A stretch of 64,000 nucleotides of DNA from Brevibacillus sp. JNUCC-41 (lineage in GTDB: Bacteria > Bacillota > Bacilli > Bacillales > DSM-1321), in NCBI RefSeq assembly GCF_014844095.1, contig NZ_CP062163.1, forward strand, positions 3,691,501-3,755,500. Direction: 5' to 3'. Positions 34,292 to 42,993 of this stretch are shown here, in pieces (the first letter of the stretch is position 1; each line of letters starts with the position of its first letter). The notes below the pieces were generated by a model. The model saw only the letters and a list, made by a program, of their open reading frames with translations, was not told the origin of the DNA and did no database searches. The translations under genes were made by a program, and so were the position numbers.

Positions 34292-35044
34292 ATGAGACTT
34301 GAAAACAAAGTGGCAATCATTACTGGTGGGGGTACAGGAATCGGGAAAGAAACAGCTTTGCTATTTGCCAGGGAGGGAGCAAAAATCGTCATCACTGACA
34401 TAAACCAGGAATCCGGTGATCAAGCAGTGAAAGACATTAAGGCGATCGGCGGAGAGGCCCTATTCATTCGTCATGATGTCAGTAATGAAGAAGATTGGAA
34501 AAAGGTTGCAAAGGAAACGATCGATACTTTTGATAAGGTGGATGTTCTGTTCAACAATGCGGGCATTTATATCATTAAACCGGTTGCGGAGATTGAACTG
34601 GAGGAGTGGAATCGTCTCATGTCGATTAACGTGACCGGCGTATTCTTGGGAATGAAGCATATTATGCCACTGATGGCGCAACAAAATAAAGGTTCAGTCA
34701 TAAACGCTTCTTCCATAGCAGGCTTGATTGGCGCCCCTGGTCATGTATTATACGGTGCAAGCAAGGGAGCGGTCCGGACAATGACTAAAGATGCTGCTAT
34801 CGAGTATGCTTCAAAAGGGGTCCGTGTAAACTCGATTCATCCAGGATATATCGATACCGGGATGGCGGACTATGCATCTGAACAAACGGGCAGTTCAAAA
34901 GATGCATTAGGTAAAGAATTCCCATTGGGACATCTGGGCAGCGTCAACAATGTGGCGAATACAGTGCTTTTCATTGCCACGGACGAATCTTCCTATACTA
35001 CGGGTACTGAATTTGTAATAGATGGCGGAGCTACTGCTCGCTAA
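34292..35044 (+). CDS. Short-chain dehydrogenase/reductase
   Basis: A 250-residue classical SDR oxidoreductase. The cofactor site TGGGTGIGKETA is at residues 12-23, an aspartate at the end of the second strand (IVITDIN) indicates NAD(H) preference, NNAGIYI is at about 90, and the catalytic Ser-Tyr-Lys are in NASSIAGLIG and YGASKGA at about 140-160. The end has the usual DGG motif. AAGGAG lies upstream of the ATG. It is followed 50 bases later by a second SDR and is divergent from a GAF-LuxR regulator, which probably controls both. The alcohol or ketone substrate is unknown. Confidence 0.9.
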   Translation: MRLENKVAIITGGGTGIGKETALLFAREGAKIVITDINQESGDQAVKDIKAIGGEALFIRHDVSNEEDWKKVAKETIDTFDKVDVLFNNAGIYIIKPVAEIELEEWNRLMSINVTGVFLGMKHIMPLMAQQNKGSVINASSIAGLIGAPGHVLYGASKGAVRTMTKDAAIEYASKGVRVNSIHPGYIDTGMADYASEQTGSSKDALGKEFPLGHLGSVNNVANTVLFIATDESSYTTGTEFVIDGGATAR

Positions 35045-35094
35045 AATCCCCTTCTAACGGATAGTAGAAACTAAAAACTAAGGAGTGTTTAAAT

Positions 35095-35838
35095 ATGAGA
35101 TTGGAAAATAAAGTGGCGATCGTAACTGGGGGAGCAAGTGGGATTGGAGCAAGTACGGCTCAATTATTTGCAGAAGAAGGAGCAAAGGTGGTCATTGCTG
35201 ATTTTGCTGATCATGGACAAGCTGTGTCAGAAGAGTTAAATGTAAAAGGGTATGATACTCTTTTTGTTAAAACTGACGTGACAAATGAAAATGACGTAAA
35301 GAATATGATCGAAGAGACGGTTAATAAATATGGAAAACTGGATATCATGTTCGCAAACGCAGGGATTGCAAGAGACGGAAACATCCATGAGTTAAGCTAT
35401 GAACAATGGCAAAAAACAATTGATATTAATTTATCCGGTGTCTTCCTATCCGATAAATACGCGATAGAGCAAATGCGAAAACAATCTACAGGCGGCGCCA
35501 TTGTCAATACAGGTTCCATCCATAGCCATGCAGGGAAACCGGGGGTAACAGCCTATTCTGCTGCGAAAGGCGGGGTCAAACTATTGACACAAACGTTAGG
35601 TTCGACTTATGCCAAAGATGGCATTCGTGTCAATGCAGTTTGCCCAGGATATATTGATACACCACTTATTGCAAAAGCACAAGGTGAGATCAGACAAGGT
35701 TTGATCGACTTACATCCAATCGGCCGTTTAGGCAGAGCGGAAGAAGTGGCGAAAGCTGTTCTCTTCCTTGCAAGTGACGATGCATCATTTGTTACAGGCA
35801 CAAGCCTTATTGTAGACGGCGGTTATACGGCCGTATAA
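35095..35838 (+). CDS. Short-chain dehydrogenase/reductase
   Basis: A 247-residue classical SDR, paralogous to the gene just upstream (both open MRLENKVAI). TGGASGIGASTA binds the dinucleotide, VVIADF suggests NAD(H), ANAGIARDG follows, and the active site is NTGSIHSHAGKPGVTAYSAA with the tyrosine and the lysine of SAAKGG. The DGG terminus is present. AAGGAGTG precedes the ATG, 50 bases after the first SDR, so the two form an operon. Two related enzymes in tandem could oxidise successive hydroxyl groups of one compound. Substrate unknown. Confidence 0.9.
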   Translation: MRLENKVAIVTGGASGIGASTAQLFAEEGAKVVIADFADHGQAVSEELNVKGYDTLFVKTDVTNENDVKNMIEETVNKYGKLDIMFANAGIARDGNIHELSYEQWQKTIDINLSGVFLSDKYAIEQMRKQSTGGAIVNTGSIHSHAGKPGVTAYSAAKGGVKLLTQTLGSTYAKDGIRVNAVCPGYIDTPLIAKAQGEIRQGLIDLHPIGRLGRAEEVAKAVLFLASDDASFVTGTSLIVDGGYTAV

Positions 35839-36054
35839 TAAGGGCAAGTCCAATGATTATTCGCTAGTTCTCTCAAACAGTCAAGTTCGTTTGATGCGTA
35901 ATTGCATGATAGAGCTTCTTCCGTATGATGTGGTGTTCATTTACCCAAATCATGCTGGAGGGCTCTTTTTTTTTGTATATAATGAAAAAATCCCCGGAAT
36001 GCTAAAAACATTTCCTTGGAAGATGAAACGATACAATGTCTATCGAGGATACAT

Positions 36055-36183
36055 TTAAACTCTTTTTGAGTATGCGGCGATAAATAAGGCCAAACGGATA
36101 ATTCGATTACGATCTAGATCGCTGAATAGCTCTCTATAACTTTTATATACGTCCGGGTATCTTCCAGCAGGTATATACACCAT
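36055..36183 (-). CDS. Possible 42-residue protein
   Basis: A frame from ATG 36183 (or the next codon, GTG 36180) has GGAAGG directly upstream. The peptide is basic and aromatic (MVYIPAGRYPDVYKSYREL then FSDLDRNRIIRLALFIAAYS). No domain is recognised. The remainder of the 490-base gap between the SDR and NlpC genes holds a possible terminator around 35911-35976 and nothing else I can name. Confidence 0.4.
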   Translation of the reverse strand: MVYIPAGRYPDVYKSYRELFSDLDRNRIIRLALFIAAYSKRV

Positions 36184-36328
36184 TTCCTTCCTCTTTATAT
36201 AAATTATATTAAGTTCAATAATATAAGTGGAAGTAAATCCAATTACTAGTATTTTTATGATAAAGTTATAAAGTTGATATTTTATTACTTAATTTCATTA
36301 CAAAATCTGTTGATAAAGGAAGGGTTAA

Positions 36329-37528
36329 ATGGCGAAAAGAATATTGGGTAGTATGTTGCTTTTATTACTAGGCATGGTTAGTTTCTCTTTTTTATCTGGC
36401 TTAAAAGTTGAAGCGGCAGATCGAGTGCATACTGTATCCTCTCAAGAAACGGTAGAATCGATTGCAGCGATCTATGATATATCGACAGAGCAATTAATGA
36501 ATATGAATGGTTTACCGGATGATAAGTTATATATTGGCCAGAAGTTAACCATTCAGACTGCTTATACTCCTTCGAACTATCAGTGGTCAGAGAGAGGGAA
36601 ACAAATTGGGAATTATGCGAAATCTTTTACAGGATTTAAAAAAACGGCTGGAGAAGAGACACCAATCAAAGGTTTTGATTCTAGCGGATTGATTCATTGG
36701 GTACTCTCCCGACAAAGGGTGCCTATCGACCGTTTGTCAGTTGAAGGCTATTATAAGCAAGGAATGGATACAAATACGCCTAAGGCTGGAGATATTATAT
36801 TTTTTCTGGAAAAGGGAAGTTCAAAAGCCGTGACCGCTGGGATCTATCTGGGGGGAAATCAGTTCATTAATTCTGGATACGGAGCAGAGACAGTTCAGGT
36901 GAGATCTACCACAGAAAAATATTTTGCACAATACCAAGTCGAGTATAAAACGTATACACCAAAAGGAGAGCATGTCGTTCAAAATAATGAAACACTTAAA
37001 AGTATCTCGGATCATTACGGTGTATCGGTGGATACAATCAAAAAGCGTAACGCATTACCAACTGATAGCTTGATGCAGGGACAGTATCTTCAAATATACA
37101 GCAATCCCTTGTATCCATTTTATACAAATCAAGAGGCTTCCTATGATAAAGCTTATGATGTCATAAAGTATGCCTATACTCTACGTGGATTTACCTATGT
37201 TTTTGGAGAATATGATCCGATGATTGGAATGGATTGCAGCGGTTTTATCTATTGGGCCATGAAGGAGCAGGGCATTTCCCTTAAACGTGGTTCGGCAGAG
37301 GACTACTATTCCACGCTGCCGAAACTCAGCGATCCAAAGGCAGGGGACTTAGTATTTTTCAGAGATACAGACTTAAGTCAAGAGATAACCCACGTCGGTA
37401 TTTATCTAGGGGATGGTCGCTTTATTCATACAACAAGGAATACTGGAGTTCATATATCTGATCTTACTTCAAGTTATTTTACTCAGAAGTTCGAAAGTTT
37501 TGGGCAAGTCCAAGTCAATATGGACTAA
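36329..37528 (+). CDS. Secreted LysM + NlpC/P60 hydrolase with one inactive catalytic domain
   Basis: A 399-residue exported cell-wall hydrolase. A signal peptide (about residues 1-30, ending VEAA) is followed by LysM 1 (HTVSSQETVESIAAIYDI), NlpC/P60 copy 1 (about 85-205), LysM 2 (HVVQNNETLKSISDHYGVSV) and NlpC/P60 copy 2 (about 270-395). Copy 2 has the catalytic set: cysteine in MDCSGFIYWAM and histidine in ITHVGIYLGDGRFIH. Copy 1 reads FDSSGLIHW, serine in place of the cysteine, and TAGIYLGGNQF, lacking the histidine, so it should be inactive and may only bind peptidoglycan. It is preceded by AAGGAAGGG and followed by a strong terminator. Confidence 0.88.
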   Translation: MAKRILGSMLLLLLGMVSFSFLSGLKVEAADRVHTVSSQETVESIAAIYDISTEQLMNMNGLPDDKLYIGQKLTIQTAYTPSNYQWSERGKQIGNYAKSFTGFKKTAGEETPIKGFDSSGLIHWVLSRQRVPIDRLSVEGYYKQGMDTNTPKAGDIIFFLEKGSSKAVTAGIYLGGNQFINSGYGAETVQVRSTTEKYFAQYQVEYKTYTPKGEHVVQNNETLKSISDHYGVSVDTIKKRNALPTDSLMQGQYLQIYSNPLYPFYTNQEASYDKAYDVIKYAYTLRGFTYVFGEYDPMIGMDCSGFIYWAMKEQGISLKRGSAEDYYSTLPKLSDPKAGDLVFFRDTDLSQEITHVGIYLGDGRFIHTTRNTGVHISDLTSSYFTQKFESFGQVQVNMD

Positions 37529-37591
37529 GATAGCCACGAGAGTTAGACTATTGGAATTTTCTAGTCATATTATTCATTTAAGGTTAACCTT

Positions 37592-37635
37592 AAACACAAA
37601 TCCCGTATACTTTATTGAATACGGGATTTGTGTTT
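37592..37635 (+). terminator. Strong terminator after the NlpC gene
   Basis: AAACACAAATCCCGTAT and ATACGGGATTTGTGTTT form a perfect 17-bp stem around a 10-base loop. Confidence 0.8.
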
Positions 37636-38294
37636 GATCTTCTTCTCCTTTAGTTGAAGAAGGGGGCACCATTAACGAACGTTTATGGTGAGAGCGTTTT
37701 TAAAAGTTTTCACATTATGACAGGTTAATTGAAGTAATAATTATCTAGATGAGTTTTGGTTTATGTGTACTCTCATCATACTGAGGGGCTCCGTTTTTTT
37801 AAATCCGATAAATAATGCTCTACAGGATTGCTAACGGGGCAGAATAGCTCAATAAAAATAGTAAATCCAATTGCACCCTTCCATTTTATTAGCATTCTTA
37901 CAAAAATAAAAAGTCCCATAAGGTTTTTTTGAAATTAACTGAAAATTCAATATATCCTCTTTAAATACTAATTTATAATTGTTATACAATTGTAAAATTA
38001 TACAGTTTCATTTTTGGTATAATGGTAATTATTAGAAAATTATTATGGTGTATGAATATTTACCAATAGGGAGCCTCCACCATACAAGGCTATTGAATCT
38101 TTAGCTTGGTAATTGATCGTCCTTTGAACAGATCTACTTTTTTGGCCAGTTCTGGAGAGCTTTTGGAGACAAAGAGTGTTGTCAATTCCTGTGAACTACC
38201 CCTTAAATAAATGTCGAATGTAGTTATGATACCCTCAAAAGAATCAACTATTAGAAGTAATGTTTGAGGGAAAAGGTATTAAAAGGGAGGCGAA
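37636..38294 (+). other. AT-rich intergenic stretch
   Basis: No gene is recognised in this 660-base stretch. A TATAAT occurs at about 38020 and could belong to a promoter for the short ORF at 38295. GGGAGG at 38285-38290 is that ORF's ribosome binding site. Confidence 0.45.
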
Positions 38295-38423
38295 TTGTTT
38301 TTGACTATAATAGATATTGACCAATTGCTTTTAGCTACTGAAGAACTTGCTGAAGAGTCAATTCCATTTCATCTCGATGCATTTGATATTGATCAATTAT
38401 TAGATAAAACGGATAACTGGTAA
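38295..38423 (+). CDS. Small acidic peptide with a repeated DIDQLL motif
   Basis: A 42-residue frame starting at TTG 38295 or, with better spacing from GGGAGG, at TTG 38301. The peptide is strongly acidic and contains DIDQLL twice, first in IIDIDQLLLATEELAEE and again in LDAFDIDQLLDKTDNW. I do not recognise it. Its size, charge and internal repeat resemble a leader peptide or small regulator more than an enzyme fragment. A dead transporter remnant follows. Reality is supported only by the start signal and composition. Confidence 0.4.
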   Translation: MFLTIIDIDQLLLATEELAEESIPFHLDAFDIDQLLDKTDNW

Positions 38424-38469
38424 AGAAAAGCATACCCGAATGAAGTGAACCCCAAAAGATGATCCCGGC

Positions 38470-38891
38470 AATATCGTCGGTTATGTACTGGATAAAATGA
38501 AAGTTCGTCGGGAAAATTGGATAAGGGGCTTTAGTGGCCTAGGTCTAGCATTATTCGTTTATCTCATGTTTCATGCAGAAACGGTAACGGGAGTTATCAT
38601 CTTCAAACCATTTAACCTATATTTCCGCAGTCTTTTTAGTCTGTTGCTGAAGTATTTACCGAAGCAATAGGAGGTTCGGCAGTGGGTGTGGTCAATTTAG
38701 GGATGCAAGTGGCTGGCTTCATCGCTCCTTTGACGATTGGCTTTGTCATAGACGCTTTCGATGGTTCATTAAATGGAGCAGTTTGGTTATTGGTTTCATC
38801 ATTCGGAGTCGTATGTTTTATCGTTTTTATGGCCTCGAAATTGGGAAAGGAAAGTTTCATGAATGAAAATCCCCAAACGATTCCTCTGTGA
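38470..38891 (+). pseudogene. MFS transporter remnant (ACS-like)
   Basis: The first piece reads IVGYVLDKMKVRRENWIRGF and LALFVYLMFHAETVTGVII, the loop and helix after the central part of an MFS carrier. After a frame change, the second piece from about 38645 reads GGSAVGVVNLGMQVAGFIAP and LTIGFVIDAFDGSLNGAVW, the final helices of anion:cation symporter-type MFS proteins, with a natural stop at 38891. The N-terminal two thirds are missing. The gene is dead. Confidence 0.6.
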
Positions 38892-39019
38892 AATAGATTG
38901 AAATAAATGCAGGTTAATAGTGGAGTTCACATAAAATGAAATACTTCATTTTATTACTAATTATAAAAGTTTGTTAGTTAAAACAACGCGTATATAGAGA
39001 GTGGAATAAGTCTTCTTGT

Positions 39020-39065
39020 AAGCCTGATGTTACTGAATTTCAGTAAACAGGGCTTTTTATTTTTT
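39020..39065 (+). terminator. Rho-independent terminator
   Basis: AAGCC and GGCTT enclose a further stem TTACTG/CAGTAA around AATTT; TTTTTATTTTTT follows. Confidence 0.7.
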
Positions 39066-39122
39066 TATACGACTTTAGCAATAATGTGCTGCAATTAATC
39101 TAAATGGTGGAGTGTTAAGCCC

Positions 39123-39342
39123 TATATCCGGAAAAAGGGAAATGCATGTACCAGTATCGTGCAGAAAGCACTGAAAAAAAAATATTCAGTCGAACCTATC
39201 CGTATTGATGGGTTTACAGGAAAAAGGTTTACTTTTTTTGTGATTCAGATGATTTGCCTCCTTTGATGGGAGGGTAAAACTTCAAGAATTGAAGTTGATT
39301 TCAATAGATGAATACGAAGATTTAAAGAAGTTGGGCAATTAA
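39123..39342 (+). pseudogene. Frameshifted short gene of unknown family
   Basis: Two adjoining frames make one protein-like sequence. The first gives VQKALKKKYSVEPIRIDGFT and GKRFTFF; the second, after a shift near 39240, gives VKLQELKLISIDEYEDLKKL and a stop at 39340. A middle segment in a third frame (CDSDDLPP) would join them. I do not recognise the family. Confidence 0.38.
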
Positions 39343-39473
39343 ACGATAAGGATTCCAGGATGTGTAGATACTATTTAATTTATCTCCACTTGTATTCCAT
39401 ATTTCGATGATAACTGAAATAATCACCAGCTATAATATCTGTAGATAGTTTAAATATGTCAGGAGATAAAAAA

Positions 39474-40358
39474 ATGAATGTTTACAAATTTACACTGTTG
39501 ATACTTTTAACGACATTTTTAATGGGCTCTTCTTTTGCGGTGGTTAAAATGGGTCTGCCTTATTCATCGCCATTATTATTAGCAGCATTACGCTTCACAC
39601 TTGCCGGATCCATAATGGCCATGATCGTAATCTTATTAAAAAGACCGCATCCAAACTCTAGAGGGGATTGGATAAAAATGCTCATTATCGGCACTTTTCA
39701 AACAGCCGGAGTCATGGGGTGCATTTTCCTGAGTTTACGCACGATTACAGCAAGTGAATCCTCCATACTTACATTCACGAACCCGCTACTTGTTGTTGTT
39801 TTCGGTACCATCTTTTCACAAACACGCTATAAACTATATCAATGGATTGGAGTTTCATTAGGAATAGTTGGAGTAATTATAACGATGGGAGCTCAACTTG
39901 AATTTAAGGTTGGTATTCTTTTCGGCATTCTTTCTGCTGTTTTCTGGGCCATTTCCACTTTATTGGCGAAAAAATGGGGAGCGATTTCCGATACATGGGT
40001 ATTATCTGCTTATCAGATGCTTTTTGGCGGTTTACTGCTTTTACTTGGCAGCTTAATTCTTGAAAAACCATTTTTCATAATGAATGGTCATTCGTTGTCC
40101 ATTTTATTATGGTTAAGTATCATGTCATCGATCGTGCAATTCGCTGTTTGGTATTACCTTTTACAAAAGAGTGATCCAGGAAAAACAAGTGCCTTTTTAT
40201 TTTTGGCACCTTTTTTCGGAGTATTATCAGGGTGGGCACTATTAGGTGAACCGATATACACTTCACTCCTAATTGGCGGACTGTTTATTATCATTGGCAT
40301 CTATCTTGTAAATAGCAATTTCCAAAAGGAAAATAAATTTGTTAAAAGGGCTTTATAG
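39474..40358 (+). CDS. EamA/DMT-family transporter
   Basis: A 294-residue membrane protein with ten predicted helices in two EamA repeats, the layout of drug/metabolite exporters (RhaT/YdcZ type). The first repeat opens LLTTFLMGSSFAVVKMGLPY; the second spans about residues 150-285 and includes FGILSAVFWAISTLLAKKWG. A short cytoplasmic tail ends the protein. ATG 39474 is chosen because CAGGAGA lies seven bases upstream; the earlier in-frame ATG at 39456 has no ribosome binding site. It converges with a helix-turn-helix regulator, sharing a bidirectional terminator. The exported metabolite is unknown. Confidence 0.85.
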   Translation: MNVYKFTLLILLTTFLMGSSFAVVKMGLPYSSPLLLAALRFTLAGSIMAMIVILLKRPHPNSRGDWIKMLIIGTFQTAGVMGCIFLSLRTITASESSILTFTNPLLVVVFGTIFSQTRYKLYQWIGVSLGIVGVIITMGAQLEFKVGILFGILSAVFWAISTLLAKKWGAISDTWVLSAYQMLFGGLLLLLGSLILEKPFFIMNGHSLSILLWLSIMSSIVQFAVWYYLLQKSDPGKTSAFLFLAPFFGVLSGWALLGEPIYTSLLIGGLFIIIGIYLVNSNFQKENKFVKRAL

Positions 40359-40396
40359 TAATCGTATGGATCGTCCTAAGCTGCTAAGGACAGAAA

Positions 40397-40443
40397 ATCC
40401 CTCGTGAAAAAGAAAAGAGCATCTTTACTTTTTCACGAGGGAT
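40397..40443. terminator. Bidirectional terminator
   Basis: ATCCCTCGTGAAAAAG and CTTTTTCACGAGGGAT form a perfect 16-bp stem between two convergent genes. Confidence 0.8.
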
Positions 40444-40450
40444 GATTAAA

Positions 40451-41137
40451 TTATACCTCTATGCAAAAAACTTCCTTAAATCCTTCTTTCCCTTTAGCCG
40501 TTACTTTTACTGCGCGAATAGATGGAACACGGACTATCCAGCCTAAATCAAAAAAATGTGTAAGGAGTCCTTTACCTAAAGCACCGCCAAGATGATGGTG
40601 ACGTTCACTCCAGTCTAAACATGAGTGGGAAAAGGAACGGCGTTTTTTTCTTAATTCAAGTAAATCTATGCCGAACTCAGAAAAAAAACGATCTCCTTTG
40701 GGTGTGACTGTAAACTCTCTCTCTTCTTCTTTCAAATATCCGGCTTTCAACATCGATTCAGTTAATTGGACTCCTAGTTTTCCTGCCAAATGATCATAGC
40801 AAGTCCTGGCTTCCTTAAGGAATTTGACTTGGCTTGATTGTTTCAGCGACCGAACTTCAGGAGGTGGGGAAATGGCCAGAAATGATTCTAAAATGCGCGC
40901 AATTTCTCCATTTGCTAGCTGATAGTAACGATGTCTTCCGTGCTTTTCAACTTTAACAAGATTTCCTTCCACTAATTTAGAAAGGTGAAAGCTGGCGGTT
41001 TGTGGTGTTATTACAGCCATCAATGCTAATTCACCTGCCGTATGAAAACGCCCATCCAGTAAACTTGCAAGAATTGTTGCACGTGACTTTTCCCCAAGAA
41101 GGGAAGCTATCTCCACCATATTTGGATGTATACTCAA
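40451..41137 (-). CDS. ArsR-type winged-helix transcriptional regulator
   Basis: A 228-residue regulator with an N-terminal ArsR winged helix (about residues 1-90). LGEKSRATILASLLDGRFHT is the first part, TAGELALMAVITPQTASFHL holds the recognition helix, and VEKHGRHRYYQLA is the wing. The C-terminal 130 residues include FFSEFGIDLLELRKKRRSF and a histidine-rich SERHHHLGGALGKGL segment typical of the longer ArsR proteins that lack metal sites. TTG 41137 is preferred over TTG 41149, which sits on top of the AAAGG ribosome binding site. The target is not evident; a divergent transport or efflux gene is absent here. Confidence 0.8.
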   Translation of the reverse strand: MSIHPNMVEIASLLGEKSRATILASLLDGRFHTAGELALMAVITPQTASFHLSKLVEGNLVKVEKHGRHRYYQLANGEIARILESFLAISPPPEVRSLKQSSQVKFLKEARTCYDHLAGKLGVQLTESMLKAGYLKEEEREFTVTPKGDRFFSEFGIDLLELRKKRRSFSHSCLDWSERHHHLGGALGKGLLTHFFDLGWIVRVPSIRAVKVTAKGKEGFKEVFCIEV

Positions 41138-41422
41138 AATAGTTACCAACCTTTCTACCGATGTTTTAGTTTGAATAAACTGAACGCAAAAGTAAATGGC
41201 AAAAAAATGTGTAAACTTATTTTTCTATTATACAGTACCGCTGCCCTGCTGTATGTTCACGATTCCCGCTTTAAATATTTTTGAAAAGGCTGATAAAATG
41301 ACCATATCGCCAGCGCAGGGAGAAATTATAGATTTTAAGAGAATGGACCTTGAAGCCTTAAAATCCTTGCGCACCCCCGTTTGAATTTCACTTCAACGAA
41401 AAGCTTGGACGGGTAATTATAT

Positions 41423-41478
41423 AGATTCAATTGTTTCCTGAATACTGGAAGGTTTTTTATTGATGTTAAAGGGGCATC
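41423..41478 (+). mobile_element. Scrap of an IS110 transposase gene
   Basis: The stretch matches two separated pieces of the transposase gene at 61330-61403: TGTTTCCTGAATACTGGAAG against TGTTTCCTGAATACCGGAAG, then TTTATTGATGTTAAAGG in both. About 27 bases between the pieces are missing here. It is a deletion-derived remnant of an IS110 copy and lies directly before a terminator. Confidence 0.6.
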
Positions 41479-41500
41479 CGTAAAATTGGATGCTTTTTTT
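41474..41500 (+). terminator. Rho-independent terminator
   Basis: GCATCC and GGATGC form a short stem around GTAAAATT, followed by seven T. Confidence 0.65.
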
Positions 41501-41728
41501 ATTGGGGGGAGATTATGAAATCAGGAGAGGTTATTAAGAAGACTGTAAAGAAGAAAGACTGTCTATCCTTTGGATAAGCGGTTTTTAATGAAGTATATTC
41601 TTTGTGAACTAGGCATACATTTTTACATGTTCACTAACAGGAAACGTTCCTTAATAGTCTTGGAATAAATATCGGTGAATAGTCCCTTTTGTCGAATTTT
41701 AGTAGTCAAATAGGAGGGAATGGAGAGT

Positions 41729-42493
41729 ATGAAAATATCAGACATTGGATTTAAAGGCCAAGTTTTTGGATTTATAAAGTTCACACCTTTTGTGAAAAGT
41801 TTCTTATCCGGAGATTTATATATGAATAATTTCAAAAAGTATATTGATATGGAAAGTGCTTCAGGAGAAAAAGGTGTAGGGGACAAATTTGAAGCAGCAC
41901 ATGTTTTTACGGAATTAACAATGAATTTCTTTACTCAAGATGCCCATGAATTAATCATGTCGGGGCGAACTAAAAAATTGAATTTCAGAAAAAATATAAA
42001 TGAAAAAAGGCCATTATACTGTATGTTTGCAATTGTCGGCGAAATGTTAAAAGTGGTTAAGGAGGATGAAAAGTATTACTATACCAAATTTGATTTACCT
42101 AAAGAACAAATCGATAAAATGATCAGGGAGTTCGGAGATAGCTTGATTTTTGTTACCCCATCACAATTTATTGACAGAATTACTAGAACACTCAATGAAA
42201 AAGGATATGCTTACAGAGGGGGCTTGGTAAAATATGATGATTATAACATCAATTCCTCAGCTAGGATGAGCTCTTATAAAAATCAAGGGACTGATATTTA
42301 TTTTTGGAAAGATAAATATTTTGAAAATCAATATGAATATCGCATAGTCCTCACAGATCAAGAAGTTGACGAAGCTTTAATCGTGAACGTAGGTGATATT
42401 TCAGACATTAGTACTATATTTAATGCAAATGAATTTTTCAGTGATAAATTTGAAATAAGATTACGAAAGAAAGGAAATCTAAGCATCCATTAA
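41729..42493 (+). CDS. Orphan 254-residue protein
   Basis: I cannot assign a known function. The protein is soluble and mixed alpha/beta. The N-terminus reads FIKFTPFVKSFLSGDLYMNN and then MESASGEKGVGDKFEAAHVF, a pattern (phage- or island-type proteins with LYMxxxxYF and GxGDxFE) seen in scattered uncharacterised proteins. The end has DQEVDEALIVNVGDISDIS. ATG 41729 is chosen over ATG 41720 because AGGAGGG at 41712-41718 is then well spaced. It is a single gene with its own terminator, flanked by an IS110 scrap and dead transporter genes. An accessory or defence role is possible but not shown. Confidence 0.65.
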   Translation: MKISDIGFKGQVFGFIKFTPFVKSFLSGDLYMNNFKKYIDMESASGEKGVGDKFEAAHVFTELTMNFFTQDAHELIMSGRTKKLNFRKNINEKRPLYCMFAIVGEMLKVVKEDEKYYYTKFDLPKEQIDKMIREFGDSLIFVTPSQFIDRITRTLNEKGYAYRGGLVKYDDYNINSSARMSSYKNQGTDIYFWKDKYFENQYEYRIVLTDQEVDEALIVNVGDISDISTIFNANEFFSDKFEIRLRKKGNLSIH

Positions 42494-42508
42494 ATTGGGT
42501 GCTTTTTA
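42481..42508 (+). terminator. Terminator of the orphan gene
   Basis: AAGCATCC and GGGTGCTT pair (one G-U) around ATTAAATT, followed by TTTATT. The left arm overlaps the last codons. Confidence 0.7.
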
Positions 42509-42993
42509 TTTATAGGAGGAAAAATATTTGAACTTTTAAAAGATTAAGGAGTTAAATTAACCGGGAATTCCAGGATTATCGCATATACAAAGGGGTTAAT
42601 ACTTCATTTATATTCACTAGTATTGGTCTTGTCTGTTTGGTTTATATCAGTTTCAGAGAGGTTTTTGTTGAATGTTGGAATCTATAGAATGGCGCTCTCT
42701 TAAAAGATCCATATATGGTTTAAAGTCAAAACGCGGAAAACATACTATAAGAATGTTTTGATGTCTACTGCGGCTATTTGATCTGCCCTTATAGAGGAGT
42801 GACTTTTGAAGGTGCTTCCGTATTTGGCTCAACCGCAACCTGTTTTCTAAAGGGAATTCCTTTTTTTGTAGGGAAAGTAATGATTTAATGCCGACTTTAT
42901 TTCTTTTTTTAAACAGCAAATAACTGGATATCTGATGTAAATTATTGTAATCTACAAAAGTATGTTTTTCCTAATCGTAAAGGGGGACCATAA
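42509..42993 (+). other. Intergenic stretch, probably degraded coding sequence
   Basis: No intact gene. Short plus-strand frames around 42673-42900 look protein-like in pieces but are interrupted by stops, and I cannot place them in a family. AAAGGGGGA at the right edge is the ribosome binding site of the next, broken gene. Confidence 0.4.

Noticed and set aside
41196..41384. 62-codon plus-strand frame upstream of the ArsR-type gene
   Set aside because: No ribosome binding site, unusual composition and no protein family; it may include fragments but cannot be supported as a gene.
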